From: Rhizomys pruinosus
Taxonomy: Eukaryota > Chordata > Mammalia > Rodentia > Spalacidae
DNA length: 64,000 bases
NCBI GenBank assembly: GCA_009823505.1
Contig: VZQC01010425.1
Coordinates: 966,327 to 1,030,326, forward strand
Reading direction: 5' to 3'
Of this stretch, positions 55,593 to 64,000 are shown piece by piece. Numbering within the stretch: position 1 is the first letter of the stretch; every line of letters starts with the position of its first letter. A program made the translations under genes and the position numbers. The notes below the pieces were generated by a model. It saw only the letters and a program-made list of their open reading frames with translations. It had not been told where the DNA came from and searched no databases.

Positions 55593-55795
55593 AGGGGCTG
55601 GAGGGATGGTTCCATGGTTAAGGGTACTTGCTGCTCTTTTGGAGGACCCAGTTTCAGTTCCCAGCACCCACATGGCAGTTAATAACAGTATCTAACTCCA
55701 GTACCAACGCCCTCTTCTGGCTTCTGTGGGCATTGTATAGCATGGGTGCACTTACATACATGCAGGTGAAACATTCATACACATAACATTAAATT
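55593..55795 (+). mobile_element. B2 SINE
   Basis: 'aggggctggagggatggttc', 'ccagtttcagttcccagcac', 'cgccctcttctggcttctgt' and a tail with 'catacacataacattaaa'. Full length, moderately diverged. Confidence 0.93.
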
Positions 55796-55797
55796 TT

Positions 55798-55961
55798 TTT
55801 TCTTTTTTTTTCCTTTTGGTCTTTTCAAGACAGGATCTCCCTGTAGCCCCAGCTGTCCTGGAACTCACTCTGTAGACCAGGCTGGCCTTGAACTCACAAA
55901 GATCTGCCTGCCTCTGCCTCCCAAGTGCTAGGATTAAAGGCGTGTGCCACCACACCCTGCT
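55798..55961 (-). mobile_element. B1 SINE at B2 tail, antisense
   Basis: 'cttttcaagacaggatctcc', 'ctgtagccccagctgtcctg', 'aaagatctgcctgcctctgc' and 'gcgtgtgccaccacaccctg'. It abuts the A/T-rich tail of the preceding B2, so the two form a tail-to-tail pair. Confidence 0.95.
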
Positions 55962-56444
55962 AAAGAAATTTTAAACATTGTAAGTTTCTTTTTTTATTTT
56001 ACATATTTTATGTCATTTTCTTTCCATGTGGGTGAGTGGCCAGTTGCATAGCCAAAGTCTTATGGCCAGAGGTAACAACTGCACCCCATGCAGACCTGGG
56101 GGACACATCTGATGGTCCATGATGTTCTTTCCTGATATGCAAGAACTTGGGGAGGCCTCAAAAAAGGGGGCCTTGGAACTGGGCATAGGGTAGGGCAGCT
56201 GAAGACTTGAGAGGAACTCATAAAAGGTGGCAGAGATGCGGATGCCACCAGCCAGAGCACAAGCTGCAGCCAGCTCCTCCCCCAACAGCTCCCACCGCCC
56301 CTCCCTCTTTCTCTATGGCCAGAGTAATCTGCCGCTTAGCTACAGTGCGTAGGCAGCTCAGAGCCCGCTCTGTGCTAAAGGCTTGCATGTACTGTCTAGA
56401 GACGGTGAGCCTCGTGACAGCCCAGCGACATGGGGCCGCTGATT

Positions 56445-56560
56445 AGCTGCCTTTTAAAGATGAGAACAAGGAAGCACATAGAGGTTAAGTGACTTGATTG
56501 AGATGACACAGGGGATTTGAACATAGGGAGTCTGATTCTGGGGTCTGTGCGCTGCCACTG
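56445..56560 (-). mobile_element. MIR SINE relic, antisense
   Basis: 'aagcacatagaggttaagtg', 'acttgattgagatgacacag' and 'gggatttgaacatagggagt' are the antisense MIR core. Confidence 0.82.
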
Positions 56561-56654
56561 ATCCTTATAATAATGAGCTAATGTCTCTTGAGTGGAGTAT
56601 CCCTTGGGGTCCTCAGGGTGTTTGTTCTGGGACCCCAGGGTAAACTCAACTCTA

Positions 56655-56853
56655 CAGACATTTCTTAAGCAAAATAGCATAGCATTTGCATATAACCTAT
56701 GCAACACTCTCCTGCATACTTTTAATCATCTCTAGGGGACTTATAATACCCAATACAATGTAAATAGTTGTGATAGTATGCTGTTTAGTACAGATACAGC
56801 CCCCTCCTCAAACGTTTTTAATCTGACTGGCTGAGTCCTCACATGTGGACTCT
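56655..56853 (+). mobile_element. MER2 (Tigger) DNA transposon relic
   Basis: 'aaatagcatagcatttgcat' and 'ataacctatgcaacactctc', then 'cttataatacccaatacaat' and 'gtaaatagttgtgatagtat', follow MER2. Its right 158 bp are duplicated exactly at 51,621. Confidence 0.82.
56694..56851 (+). repeat. 158-bp exact direct repeat, copy B (likely source)
   Basis: Identical to 51,621-51,778, 5,073 bp away. Here MER2 homology extends to the left of the repeat ('agcatagcatttgcatat'), so this is the more native context. Confidence 0.93.
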
Positions 56854-56879
56854 GCCCATATTTCTTAGGCTCTATCTAC

Positions 56880-56961
56880 TATTCACACTGTTTCAGGTCA
56901 ACTTTCTGGGGTAGTTTCATCACCCCAACTTACAGATGAGCAAATTGAAACACAGAGAAGT
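56880..56961 (-). mobile_element. MIR relic, antisense, with A24 run
   Basis: 'ccccaacttacagatgagca' and 'aattgaaacacagagaagt' are the antisense MIR core. An A run follows at 56,962-56,985. Confidence 0.7.
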
Positions 56962-56999
56962 AAAAAAAAAAAAAAAAAAAAAAAAGAGCACTAACATTG

Positions 57000-57655
57000 C
57001 CTGTGCAAGAGCTTGCAAATAGAAAAGGAGAAGCGATCTCTCAGGCAGAGAGAACACAGTATAGGCCTGAAGCTCGCAGGGTGGTTGTTGTAAGCCAGTC
57101 ACCAAAGTGCAAACCAGGATGTGTGGTATGGTAGAAACGTGGTGGTCCTGCAGGTTGCCAGCCCCAGCTGCATGGGTTCTTTGTAATGGCCTTGATGAGA
57201 AGAAACAGTATTTCTGCTGATTGGTGAGAATTTGAGACTCTACTTGTAAGGAACTCCCCCCCCCCCACCTCCAGGCCTCAGTGGGCTGCCAGGGACCAGC
57301 AGGCAGAAGAAGGAGTAAAACGTTAAGGACCCAAGCTCTGCCTTCGGGAGGAAGCAAGGCCAACAGGGGCCCTTTAGGGGCTCGTTTCTCTTCACTGGTA
57401 ATTAGGCAGCCCTGGGGAGTCAGATAATTCAGAGACTTAGAATGTCAGGGTCCCAAGAAAGGCCTCAATAATGGTATCCAGCCTTGCTCACTCAGGATCG
57501 TGATGTGAACATGAGGCTCAGTAACATGTAAGGCTCCTTCCAGGCACACAGCTGCTAGAGCTGCTTCCTTGAGTGGGACCCTGGGATCTAGAGACCTGGG
57601 TAAAAAAGGTGAGAGATTTCAGAGCATGGAGGCTACAAGAAAGTGCCACGGCATT
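57000..57655. other. unannotated unique sequence
   Basis: A C-run lies near 57,257-57,266. A 147-codon antisense frame (56,920-57,363) depends on translating the adjacent A run as poly-Phe and is not supported. Confidence 0.5.
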
Positions 57656-57661
57656 TTAAAA

Positions 57662-57871
57662 ATATTCTAGTTATTATTTTTATTCTATGTGTATGAGTAT
57701 ATTGTCTGCATGTATGTAAGTACACCCATGTCATGCAATGCCCAAGGAGGTCAGAAGAGGGCGTCAGATTCCCCTGGAACTGGAATTATAGATGTTGTTA
57801 GCTGCGAATCCAACTTGGGTCCTCTGGAAGAGCAGAAAGTGCTCTTAATGGCTGAGCCATCTCTCTGGCTC
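57662..57871 (-). mobile_element. B2 SINE, antisense
   Basis: Head at 57,871 ('gagagatggctcagcc' on the minus strand); tail 'ttatttttattctatgtgta'. A deletion removes most of 'gccatgtgggtgctggg'. Confidence 0.92.
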
Positions 57872-57904
57872 CAACAATAGTTTTTTTAAATCCCAGAAGA
57901 AAAA

Positions 57905-58045
57905 AAAAAGAGCTGCCAACCCAGAATTCAATACCCAGTGAAAATCATATTCAAGAATGAACTAGAAGGCATTGTCAAATGAACAACCAAGAAAAATTTT
58001 GCAAAAAGATCTTTCAAAGAAAAGCTAAAAGAAAATTTTCAAAAT
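57905..58045 (+). mobile_element. ancient L1 fragment (probable)
   Basis: 'gctgccaacccagaattcaa', 'tacccagtgaaaatcatatt' and 'caagaatgaactagaaggc', then 'aaagatctttcaaagaaaag', resemble the 3' region of old mammalian L1s. Confidence 0.6.
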
Positions 58046-58049
58046 GAAG

Positions 58050-58875
58050 GAAACTTAGGGAAAAGGGTAGATGTGATCTTTTTAGTTATAGTGGTCCTTA
58101 GTACCCTCCCCAAATCTACAACCTGGACCCACTACATTCCCTCCCTGCCTGGGGGCTGTCAGCCCTTTGTCCCCTAGTTGAAGCACAGGTCCAGAGCCTG
58201 AGCTTGGGTCCTTAAGCACCACATGGCCAAAATCTAAGGGACATATACACAGGGACAGAGTACTCTTGGTTGCAGGCCAACACCACCCCTGACTTGCTGT
58301 GCAGCATCAGGCACACTTCCCTGTGCTCTCTGGGCTGCCATCTGGCCAGGGGGATAATTCTCTATGGTTGTGTAGGGGAGGCAGGAGGGGCCGGAGTGGG
58401 AAGGCAGTTGGTGGTGTGTGAAAGGGCCTCCAGATGGGAGGGATGGTTATTATCATTCCTCAGGGCCTCTCCTCTCCAGCCAGACAGGCAGACGAGGGGG
58501 GCTGGGGGCAGGCCACTTAGCAAGTCAGCTTCCTTTGACTTCCTCCCCAGGGCCTTTGTAGTTGTGGATTCCAGGGCTTTGATGGAAGGGGTAGCTCCTT
58601 TCCCCTCAGCAGCCTGAGCTGCCCTGCCTCAGTCCAACTCTTTCCATGGAATCCCTCTGGTACTAATGGCTTCTTCACACATTGCTATTGAAAGAGAAGG
58701 AATGGGACTGGAAGTGGGGTGCTTCCTCCCCTGGGGGTATCTGCTCTGTGCTTGAGCAGTGAGCTGGTGATTTCTCCATCAGGAGGCTTGAGAATGACAA
58801 AGATCAGCATGTAGTAGTAGCTACAGTAGTCCTTTGCAAGGGGAGAAGGACAGGCTGGCCTGTACACAGTAAGAG
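58050..58875. other. unannotated unique sequence
   Basis: Possible weak MIR near 58,300-58,420. A 115-codon frame (58,270-58,617) spans GC-rich sequence with no domain. Confidence 0.45.
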
Positions 58876-58894
58876 GCCCAAAGATCTGCCTTTT

Positions 58895-59117
58895 TAAAAA
58901 TTTATTTATTATTTTCTATGTGTGTGAGTGTACTGTCTGCATGAAGGTTGGTGCACCCGTGTCGTGCAGTGCCATGGAGGTCAGAAGAGGGTGTGGGATT
59001 CCCCTGGAACTGGAGTTAAAGATGGTTCTCAGCCACCATGTGGGTGCTGGGGATCGAACCCGGGTCCTCTGCAAGAGCAGTCGGTGCTCTTACCCACTGA
59101 GCCATCTCTCCAGCCCC
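58895..59117 (-). mobile_element. young B2 SINE with perfect TSD
   Basis: Full antisense B2 with intact boxes and a single, unduplicated central unit ('cctggaactggagttaaag'). Target-site duplication 'aagatctgcctttt' is perfect at 58,881-58,894 and 59,118-59,131. Confidence 0.97.
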
Positions 59118-59139
59118 AAGATCTGCCTTTTGGACCCAT

Positions 59140-59915
59140 TGTCTTGGTACCCTCACCTTGGCCTTTGCCTTTCCCTCCACACCTGAGTTCCCATCTTTAC
59201 TCCATGCATGAAAGCATAGGCATAGGCATGTGTGTATGCTTGCCATGCAGCGGGTAGCTAGAATACTGACCTCTGAGGGCTCTTCAAGTTCTAACTCTAT
59301 GGTTCTAGTTAAATAAGTTCAAGCCCTAGGCTGGCGGCTAGGAGGAGGGACAGCCCTCACAGCATGGTCTCATAGAGCGCTGGGGGAATTGCAGCTTTAG
59401 TCACTATCATCACCAGAACCTTGAGTGCATCTCATAATACCTTGAATAGCATCATGAGGGCAGCCTGATTTTCCTCACACTATCCCACCTTGGTAGCATG
59501 TTGTCACCCCGGTGGGCCCTGTGGAGGCTCAGAGGTCCTCGGAGTGTGACTGTGAGAGAGTCCCCAATGCGGTTTGCAAGCCCAGTCCGGCCATGTCCTG
59601 CACAGCCTGACTGGTTGGAGACTGTCACAAGGTCTCTTGGCCTTGGGGACCATGAGCAGATTGCCTCACCCATGATTGACTCTTTTGGGGTGAGCAAGAA
59701 TCTGGATGTCCTACTCCTCCACAGATGGCCAGGAATTTAGGCAGCCAGCTCTCATTCATCACCCTGAGGTGACACAGTGTGCTAGTTCACAGGACTGAAG
59801 TAGGCCACAGTTGAGCACAAGGCCATTTGGTTCATCAAGGGTAAGGGAGATGGCTGTGTGGGCCCCTCCACTGGTGACGGTAAAGGAAATATATGCAAAA
59901 GAAAAAGAAGTAGTT
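59140..59915. other. unannotated unique sequence
   Basis: No repeat, exon or RNA gene recognised. Confidence 0.5.
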
Positions 59916-59918
59916 TGG

Positions 59919-60070
59919 TAGGGCTAAGGGGATGGCTCAGTAAGAGAATAGCTGCAACTAGAGTTCAGTTCCCAGCACCCATGTTGGGCAACTCACCACT
60001 GCCTATAACTCCAGCTCTGGGGGTTCCCATGCCTTCATCTAGCCTCTAAGGGCACCCACATGCATGTGCC

Positions 60071-60112
<42 letters not shown>

Positions 60113-60128
60113 TAAAATAATTTTTTTT
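59919..60128 (+). mobile_element. B2-type SINE with (CA)n tail
   Basis: 'gctaaggggatggctcagta', 'gagttcagttcccagcaccc' and 'gcctataactccagctctgg', then a CA run (60,073-60,106) and 'cataaaataatttt'. A small deletion affects the head. Confidence 0.9.
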
Positions 60129-60136
60129 AATAAATT

Positions 60137-60286
60137 TTTTTTTGTCTTTTTGAGACAGGGTCTCTCTGTAGCCCCAGCTGTCCTGGAAATCACTCTGTAG
60201 ACGAGGCTGGCCTTGAACTCACAAAGATCCACCTGCCTCTGCCTTCCAAGTGCTAGGATTAAAGGCGTGCACCACCATGCCTGGCA
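60137..60286 (-). mobile_element. B1 SINE, antisense
   Basis: 'gtctttttgagacagggtct', 'gtagccccagctgtcctgga', 'acaaagatccacctgcctct' and 'ggcgtgcaccaccatgcctg'. Nearly consensus, inserted at the AT-rich tail of the preceding B2. Confidence 0.96.
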
Positions 60287-60320
60287 AAATAAAATATTTT
60301 TAAAAGTTATTTAGAGATTA

Positions 60321-60814
60321 ACATTCATCCACTGCTGGTGGGAATGTAAACTCTTACAACCACTATGGAAAGTAGTGTGGAGAACCCTTGGAAGACTCGC
60401 AATGAGCTTGCCACCTGACCCAGTCATACAACTCCTGGGTATATACCGCAGAGATACATGCATAGCCATGTTTATTGCAGCTCTCTTCACAATAGCAAGG
60501 AGCTGGAACCAACCCAAGTGCCCCTCAACTGACCAGTGGATAGAGAAAATGTGGTACATCTACACAATGGAGTTCTATGCAGCGGTAAAGAAAGATAACA
60601 TCATGAACTTTGCAGGTAAATGGCTGGAGCTAGAAGATATCATGCTGAGTGAAGTAACACAATCTCAGAAAAAACAAACGACAAATGGTATCCCTCATCT
60701 GTGGATGCTAGTGCCAGTTACATAGTTGTATGGCAAACTGAGCAATGTTAATGTGATCTGAAAACAACTGTGCTCTTATATTGTGAATCCCTTAAAAATC
60801 AATAAATAAAAATT
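60321..60814 (+). mobile_element. 5'-truncated L1 insertion with TSD
   Basis: 494-bp L1 3' end. The frame at 60,375-60,725 has the C-terminal ORF2 signature (MFIAALFTIARSWNQPKCPS, then MWYIYTMEFYAAV). Ends 'aatcaataaataaaaatt'. Flanked by 'aaagttatttagagatta' (60,303-60,320) and 'aaagttatttggagatta' (60,815-60,832), an 18-bp target-site duplication with one mismatch. Retrotransposition-dead fragment. Confidence 0.96.
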
Positions 60815-61061
60815 AAAGTTATTTGGAGATTAGCAAGTTTAGAAAGCCCAGGAGCATTGTTGTTGGGCCATTTGGAGAGATCAAAGGGATTAGTTGATCA
60901 GAAAATAATATTAGCTTGGCCCAAGGATACAGTAGCTGGGGGAAGGGCAGGGAAGGAGACTTCTTCCAGTAGAGGAGGTTAGAAACTCAGAGTTCCCTCT
61001 CCCTATCATTAATACCCAACCAGTTGCTCCTTATGTAAAGAAATGCTTAACAAATGATTCC

Positions 61062-61172
61062 AATATAGGTGTGCTTGTAATCCCTCCACCCAGAGGCTTA
61101 GGCAGGAGGATCAGAAGTTTGAGGCCAGGCTGAGTTACATACTGAGAGGCTGTGTCAGAAAAACTGACAAGT
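61062..61172 (+). mobile_element. old B1-family SINE
   Basis: 'ataggtgtgcttgtaatccc', 'cagaggcttaggcaggagga' and 'ttgaggccaggctgagttac' define a diverged, 5'-shortened B1. Confidence 0.82.
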
Positions 61173-61220
61173 GTGGGAAGGGGAGAGGGTAAGGAGAGAG
61201 AGCAAGAGAGAGAAATGGTT

Positions 61221-61308
61221 TCCAGGGCTACGGTATAGCTCAGTAGTAAAATACTTGCTTAGCATGGGTGAGGGCCTACCTCCTATCCCCAGCACATACA
61301 CACACAAA
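61221..61308 (+). mobile_element. ID-type SINE
   Basis: 'gggctacggtatagctcagt' and 'ctcctatccccagcacatac' correspond to the box regions, with a short CA tail. Confidence 0.82.
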
Positions 61309-61309
61309 G

Positions 61310-62505
61310 AAAGACCTAATGTCCCAATGTCAATGACTACTGATGGTGAGGGTGGACAGCGTCAGAGTTGTAGGCTTACTGTTCCTTGGTTTCATGTCAC
61401 TCTTCTGTGCCTACCTACTGTCCTTTGTGTCAAGACTTCCCCTAACAAGATTTTGTGTATGAGAAGGCTTTTTGTAACTCCATTTGCTGTTTAACTTGGC
61501 TAGAGTCAAACTCAGTCAAGGCCTTAACTGGCTAGGACTACTTTTGAGTGAAAGTTCAAAATCACCATGGCCATTCCAGCTGTAGAGCAAAGCTAAGCTA
61601 CACTGAGGGGCAGGCCAGCTCTGAATCTAGATCTTGTAGACAGTGAGTGAGGCAGCATGCGTGGGTGCCCTACTTCCAAGGCTAAAGAATGTGATGGTGG
61701 TTCACAAATGAATGGATGAACACAAATGAAGTTAATGAATGAACTAACTGCCCCAACTCCCAGCAGTTGCAGCTACCCTGTCTTCAATCCTAGACTAGTA
61801 CTGACCACCAGCCTGCCTTCAGCTTCCAGGATTAGGAAGAGAGGTCTTAGAGTAACAAGATGGCAGAGCCAGCCGAGCCCCTACTTAGTCAAGGTCAGTA
61901 CCTTTCTGGTATAATCAGGGAGGCTGAGGCTGACCAAAGTAAAAGGATTGGCCCAAAGTAGCAGGACTCAGCTCTCCTGTGTCCATCATACCACATGGCC
62001 CACTCCAGAGCCAGTCCCTCCCCACAATGCAGTGGGACTTCAAATCATGGCAGGATGGCATCTGGGCTCGCCACTCCTCTTCGGCCCCGACACTCTTGGG
62101 GCCAGCGGGTGGAAATGCCTTTGATCAGCCAGGCATGTTGACTGTCCTTCACCAGGCCTGACAGCAGAGATGAGCCAGAGGCTGGCCCATGCCCTCAGGA
62201 TGCTGGGAGAGCATGCCACGTCACCAGAGAGAAAGTCCAGCTTCCAGCCTGGGGCCTTCCACATCTGGGGCACGCCACCCAAAGCCTGCACAGCTGGCCA
62301 GCAGGGAGGGCTGTAGCTGGGGGATGTTTGTGCTAATCCTCAGCAATGGAAGTGGTGCGATAGCTGGATTGTCTCCAGGGTGGGCCACCACTCAGCACAT
62401 CGTAGCTTTTGGGACACTTTCCAATCTTGTGTCCCCCCAACTCCCTGTCTCCTGTGACCCTTGCCCCAGCTTTTTTCACCAATCGTCAGCATTCTTGCAG
62501 ATAGC
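61310..62505. other. unannotated unique sequence
   Basis: No recognised repeat, except weak MIR-like antisense text around 61,915-61,970 ('gaggctgaggctgaccaaag'). No exon supported. Confidence 0.5.

Positions 62506-62510
<5 letters not shown>

Positions 62511-62556
<46 letters not shown>
62511..62556 (+). repeat. (GT)n microsatellite
   Basis: A pure 46-bp GT run, responsible for Cys-Val and Thr-His repeat frames. Confidence 0.98.
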
Positions 62557-62557
<1 letters not shown>

Positions 62558-62569
62558 CTGGACTCAAGA

Positions 62570-62690
62570 GTCTAAATGCCTCGGCTCTGCTTCTGATTTC
62601 CTGTGTGACCTTGAAGGGATTCCTTGGTCTCTCTGAACCTTTGCCCAGCTGCAATGCAAAGTGACAGGGAGGTAGATGGAGCTGTCTTAG
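62570..62690 (+). mobile_element. MIR SINE relic
   Basis: 'cctcggctctgcttctgatt', 'tcctgtgtgaccttgaaggg' and 'cttggtctctctgaaccttt' form a clear MIR core. Confidence 0.82.
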
Positions 62691-62699
62691 CATTGCTTT

Positions 62700-63485
62700 T
62701 CAATGATTCTCTCAATTGGAAGGTGTGATTTGTGATGGATAGTGAGCAGTTCACATGTAAAGACACTTTTCTCTGTTCCATTAGGCTTGGCTGGGTTGTC
62801 CCAGTGCTCTAAGGTCCATCTCAATGACTTCTGAAAGGTGCATAACAGAAGGTCTGAAGGTGATCTAGCAGTGGGGTGGAAGAGAATAGAAGAAGTACAT
62901 ATTATATGTTCAGAGCCAGACATGTCCTTACTGCCGAAGGCACAAAACCAACAACCCTGATGGCCAATAACTCCAGACCCAAGGTATCCAGGTCTCATCC
63001 AAGAACAGATTTTCTATGTCTAGAGCCTGTCTCTTCCTACCTGAACCCACAAGTGGTCAACTTAAGCACCCTATTGTGAGAAGACAATCATGCCAATGAA
63101 AACCTTCTAGCCAACAAAGAGGGAGGAAGACTCATGCTGTGCAACCTTCAACTAGGCAGTGCTGTGACACAGGCCAGGGGTAGGGAGAAGGCCTGTCCAA
63201 TCATGTCTCCAACTGAGGCTCCCCAGCAGGGAAGTTCCCTCCCTCCAGGGCTTTCCTCTCTAGCCCTCCCCCCAGGGTCACTAGGTAATGGATTGGGGTA
63301 GAACAGAGGTAGAAAGATTCCTGAGGTGAGGTTGGGAGGGGAGTGGGCTGGGCTTTGGCAGTGTGCTCTGAAGGAGGCCTGTGGGCAGGAAGGCAGAGAT
63401 TCTCATATGGCCTGCCCATGAGGAAGCCAGGCCTTTGTCTATGATCTCTTAGTCTGCTGTCCCAGCTCCTCAGAGGAGGGAGTTT
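62700..63485. other. unannotated unique sequence
   Basis: No repeat or exon recognised. Confidence 0.5.
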
Positions 63486-63489
63486 CATG

Positions 63490-63600
63490 GCTACATTTTA
63501 GAAGTGACGACACTGAGGCATCAGGCAGTTTTAGGGCCTTCTTGGATATTCCACAGTTCAGAGTCAAGAGACAGAGGCTTGGCTCCAAACGCCACAGTCT
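63490..63600 (-). mobile_element. MIR-like relic, antisense
   Basis: 'cattttagaagtgacgacac' and 'tgaggcatcaggcagtttta', then 'gacagaggcttggctccaaa', are MIR-like in reverse. Confidence 0.55.
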
Positions 63601-63972
63601 TCCTGGTCCTTTTACAGGCCAGAAATAATGAAGCTGGTTCTGGAGCCAGCTGGGAAGCATTGGAGAGGAGGAGACATTCTGAATACACATCCAGGCTAGG
63701 GGCTGGAAAGGAAGAACACATACCAAAGTTGTGGAAAGGAAAGGAGTGGGATTGGACCCACCAAGGACAGGGTTTCAAGGCTCAAAAGGTACACTGGGAA
63801 GACAGGAAGGAGGCCAGGACAGCCAGAGGAGTGAAAGAAGGGAAAGGGTGCAGCTGAGCAGGCAGCTGGAGTAGTAGTTAGAGCAGACCTCTATCTTGTG
63901 GGCCATGGAAGCCACGGAGGGATGCTGGGTAGAGCAGGTGGAATGGCAGAACCTTCCAGGAGGCAGGTACAC

Positions 63973-64000
63973 GGGGGGGGGGGGGGGCCCCCGAGGGGGG
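63973..64000. repeat. terminal G/C homopolymer run
   Basis: G15, then C5, then 'gagggggg' at the very end of the window. This is unlike anything upstream and may mark a low-quality contig edge. Confidence 0.85.

Noticed and set aside
60375..60725. 116-codon frame with clear protein similarity
   Set aside because: It is the C-terminal remnant of L1 ORF2 inside a 5'-truncated L1 insertion, not a host gene.
62189..62693. Frames with Cys-Val or Thr-His repeats
   Set aside because: Translation of the (GT)n microsatellite at 62,511-62,556.

Overview
The window is non-coding mammalian nuclear DNA from a muroid rodent. The evidence is dense B1, B2, ID and B3/B4-type SINEs alongside ancient mammalian repeats (MIR, L2, L1, MER2, MER5A). 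The young B1 copies carry a shared consensus ('gtagccccagctgtcc', 'gaactcacaaagatcc') and the B2 tails end in a CA-rich, AATAAA-bearing segment. Neither is the usual house-mouse form, so I infer a muroid other than Mus, without naming a species. I found no protein-coding exon, CpG-island promoter, tRNA/rRNA gene or CRISPR array that I can support. The open reading frames that exist are chance frames, microsatellite translations, SINE read-through or the decayed end of an L1 ORF2. The window is best read as an intergenic or large intronic interval.

Layout. 1-19 kb: a tail-to-tail B2 pair, B1/ID copies, several MIRs, an unexplained AT-rich block (2.1-3.8 kb), two young antisense B2s (8.6 and 9.2 kb) and a homeodomain-motif-rich stretch at 14.3 kb. 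19-37.4 kb: one ~8.8 kb segment is present twice in direct orientation (about 18,992-27,785 and 28,410-37,360). Each copy holds a MER5A, an antisense L1 relic split by an ID, an LTR and a B1, then more SINEs, microsatellites, a ~75-bp-arm inverted repeat, a polypurine tract and a terminal B2. 37-54 kb: low-repeat sequence with MIR/L2 relics, a CT-rich tract, possible conserved elements at 39.9, 44.1 and 47.4 kb, and a MER2 transposon broken by a B1 and an ID. 54-64 kb: a SINE-rich end with B2/B1 tandems, a 5'-truncated L1 with target-site duplications, and a terminal G-run.

The main observation is that the 9.5 kb direct duplication is probably an assembly artefact. Kilobase-scale blocks are virtually identical, yet they alternate with patches in the second copy full of small, mostly inserted indels, and those patches largely sit on SINEs and microsatellites. 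A single N lies at the junction, after ~620 bp of unrelated sequence. The target-site duplication of the B2 at the end of the segment is completed only at the right end of the second copy. This looks like a chimeric contig end plus unpolished long-read gap fill.

Two further structures deserve attention: a near-perfect long inverted repeat (23,501-24,187) and an exact 158-bp repeat of a MER2 fragment (51,621 and 56,694), which is too similar for an element of that age unless recently copied.
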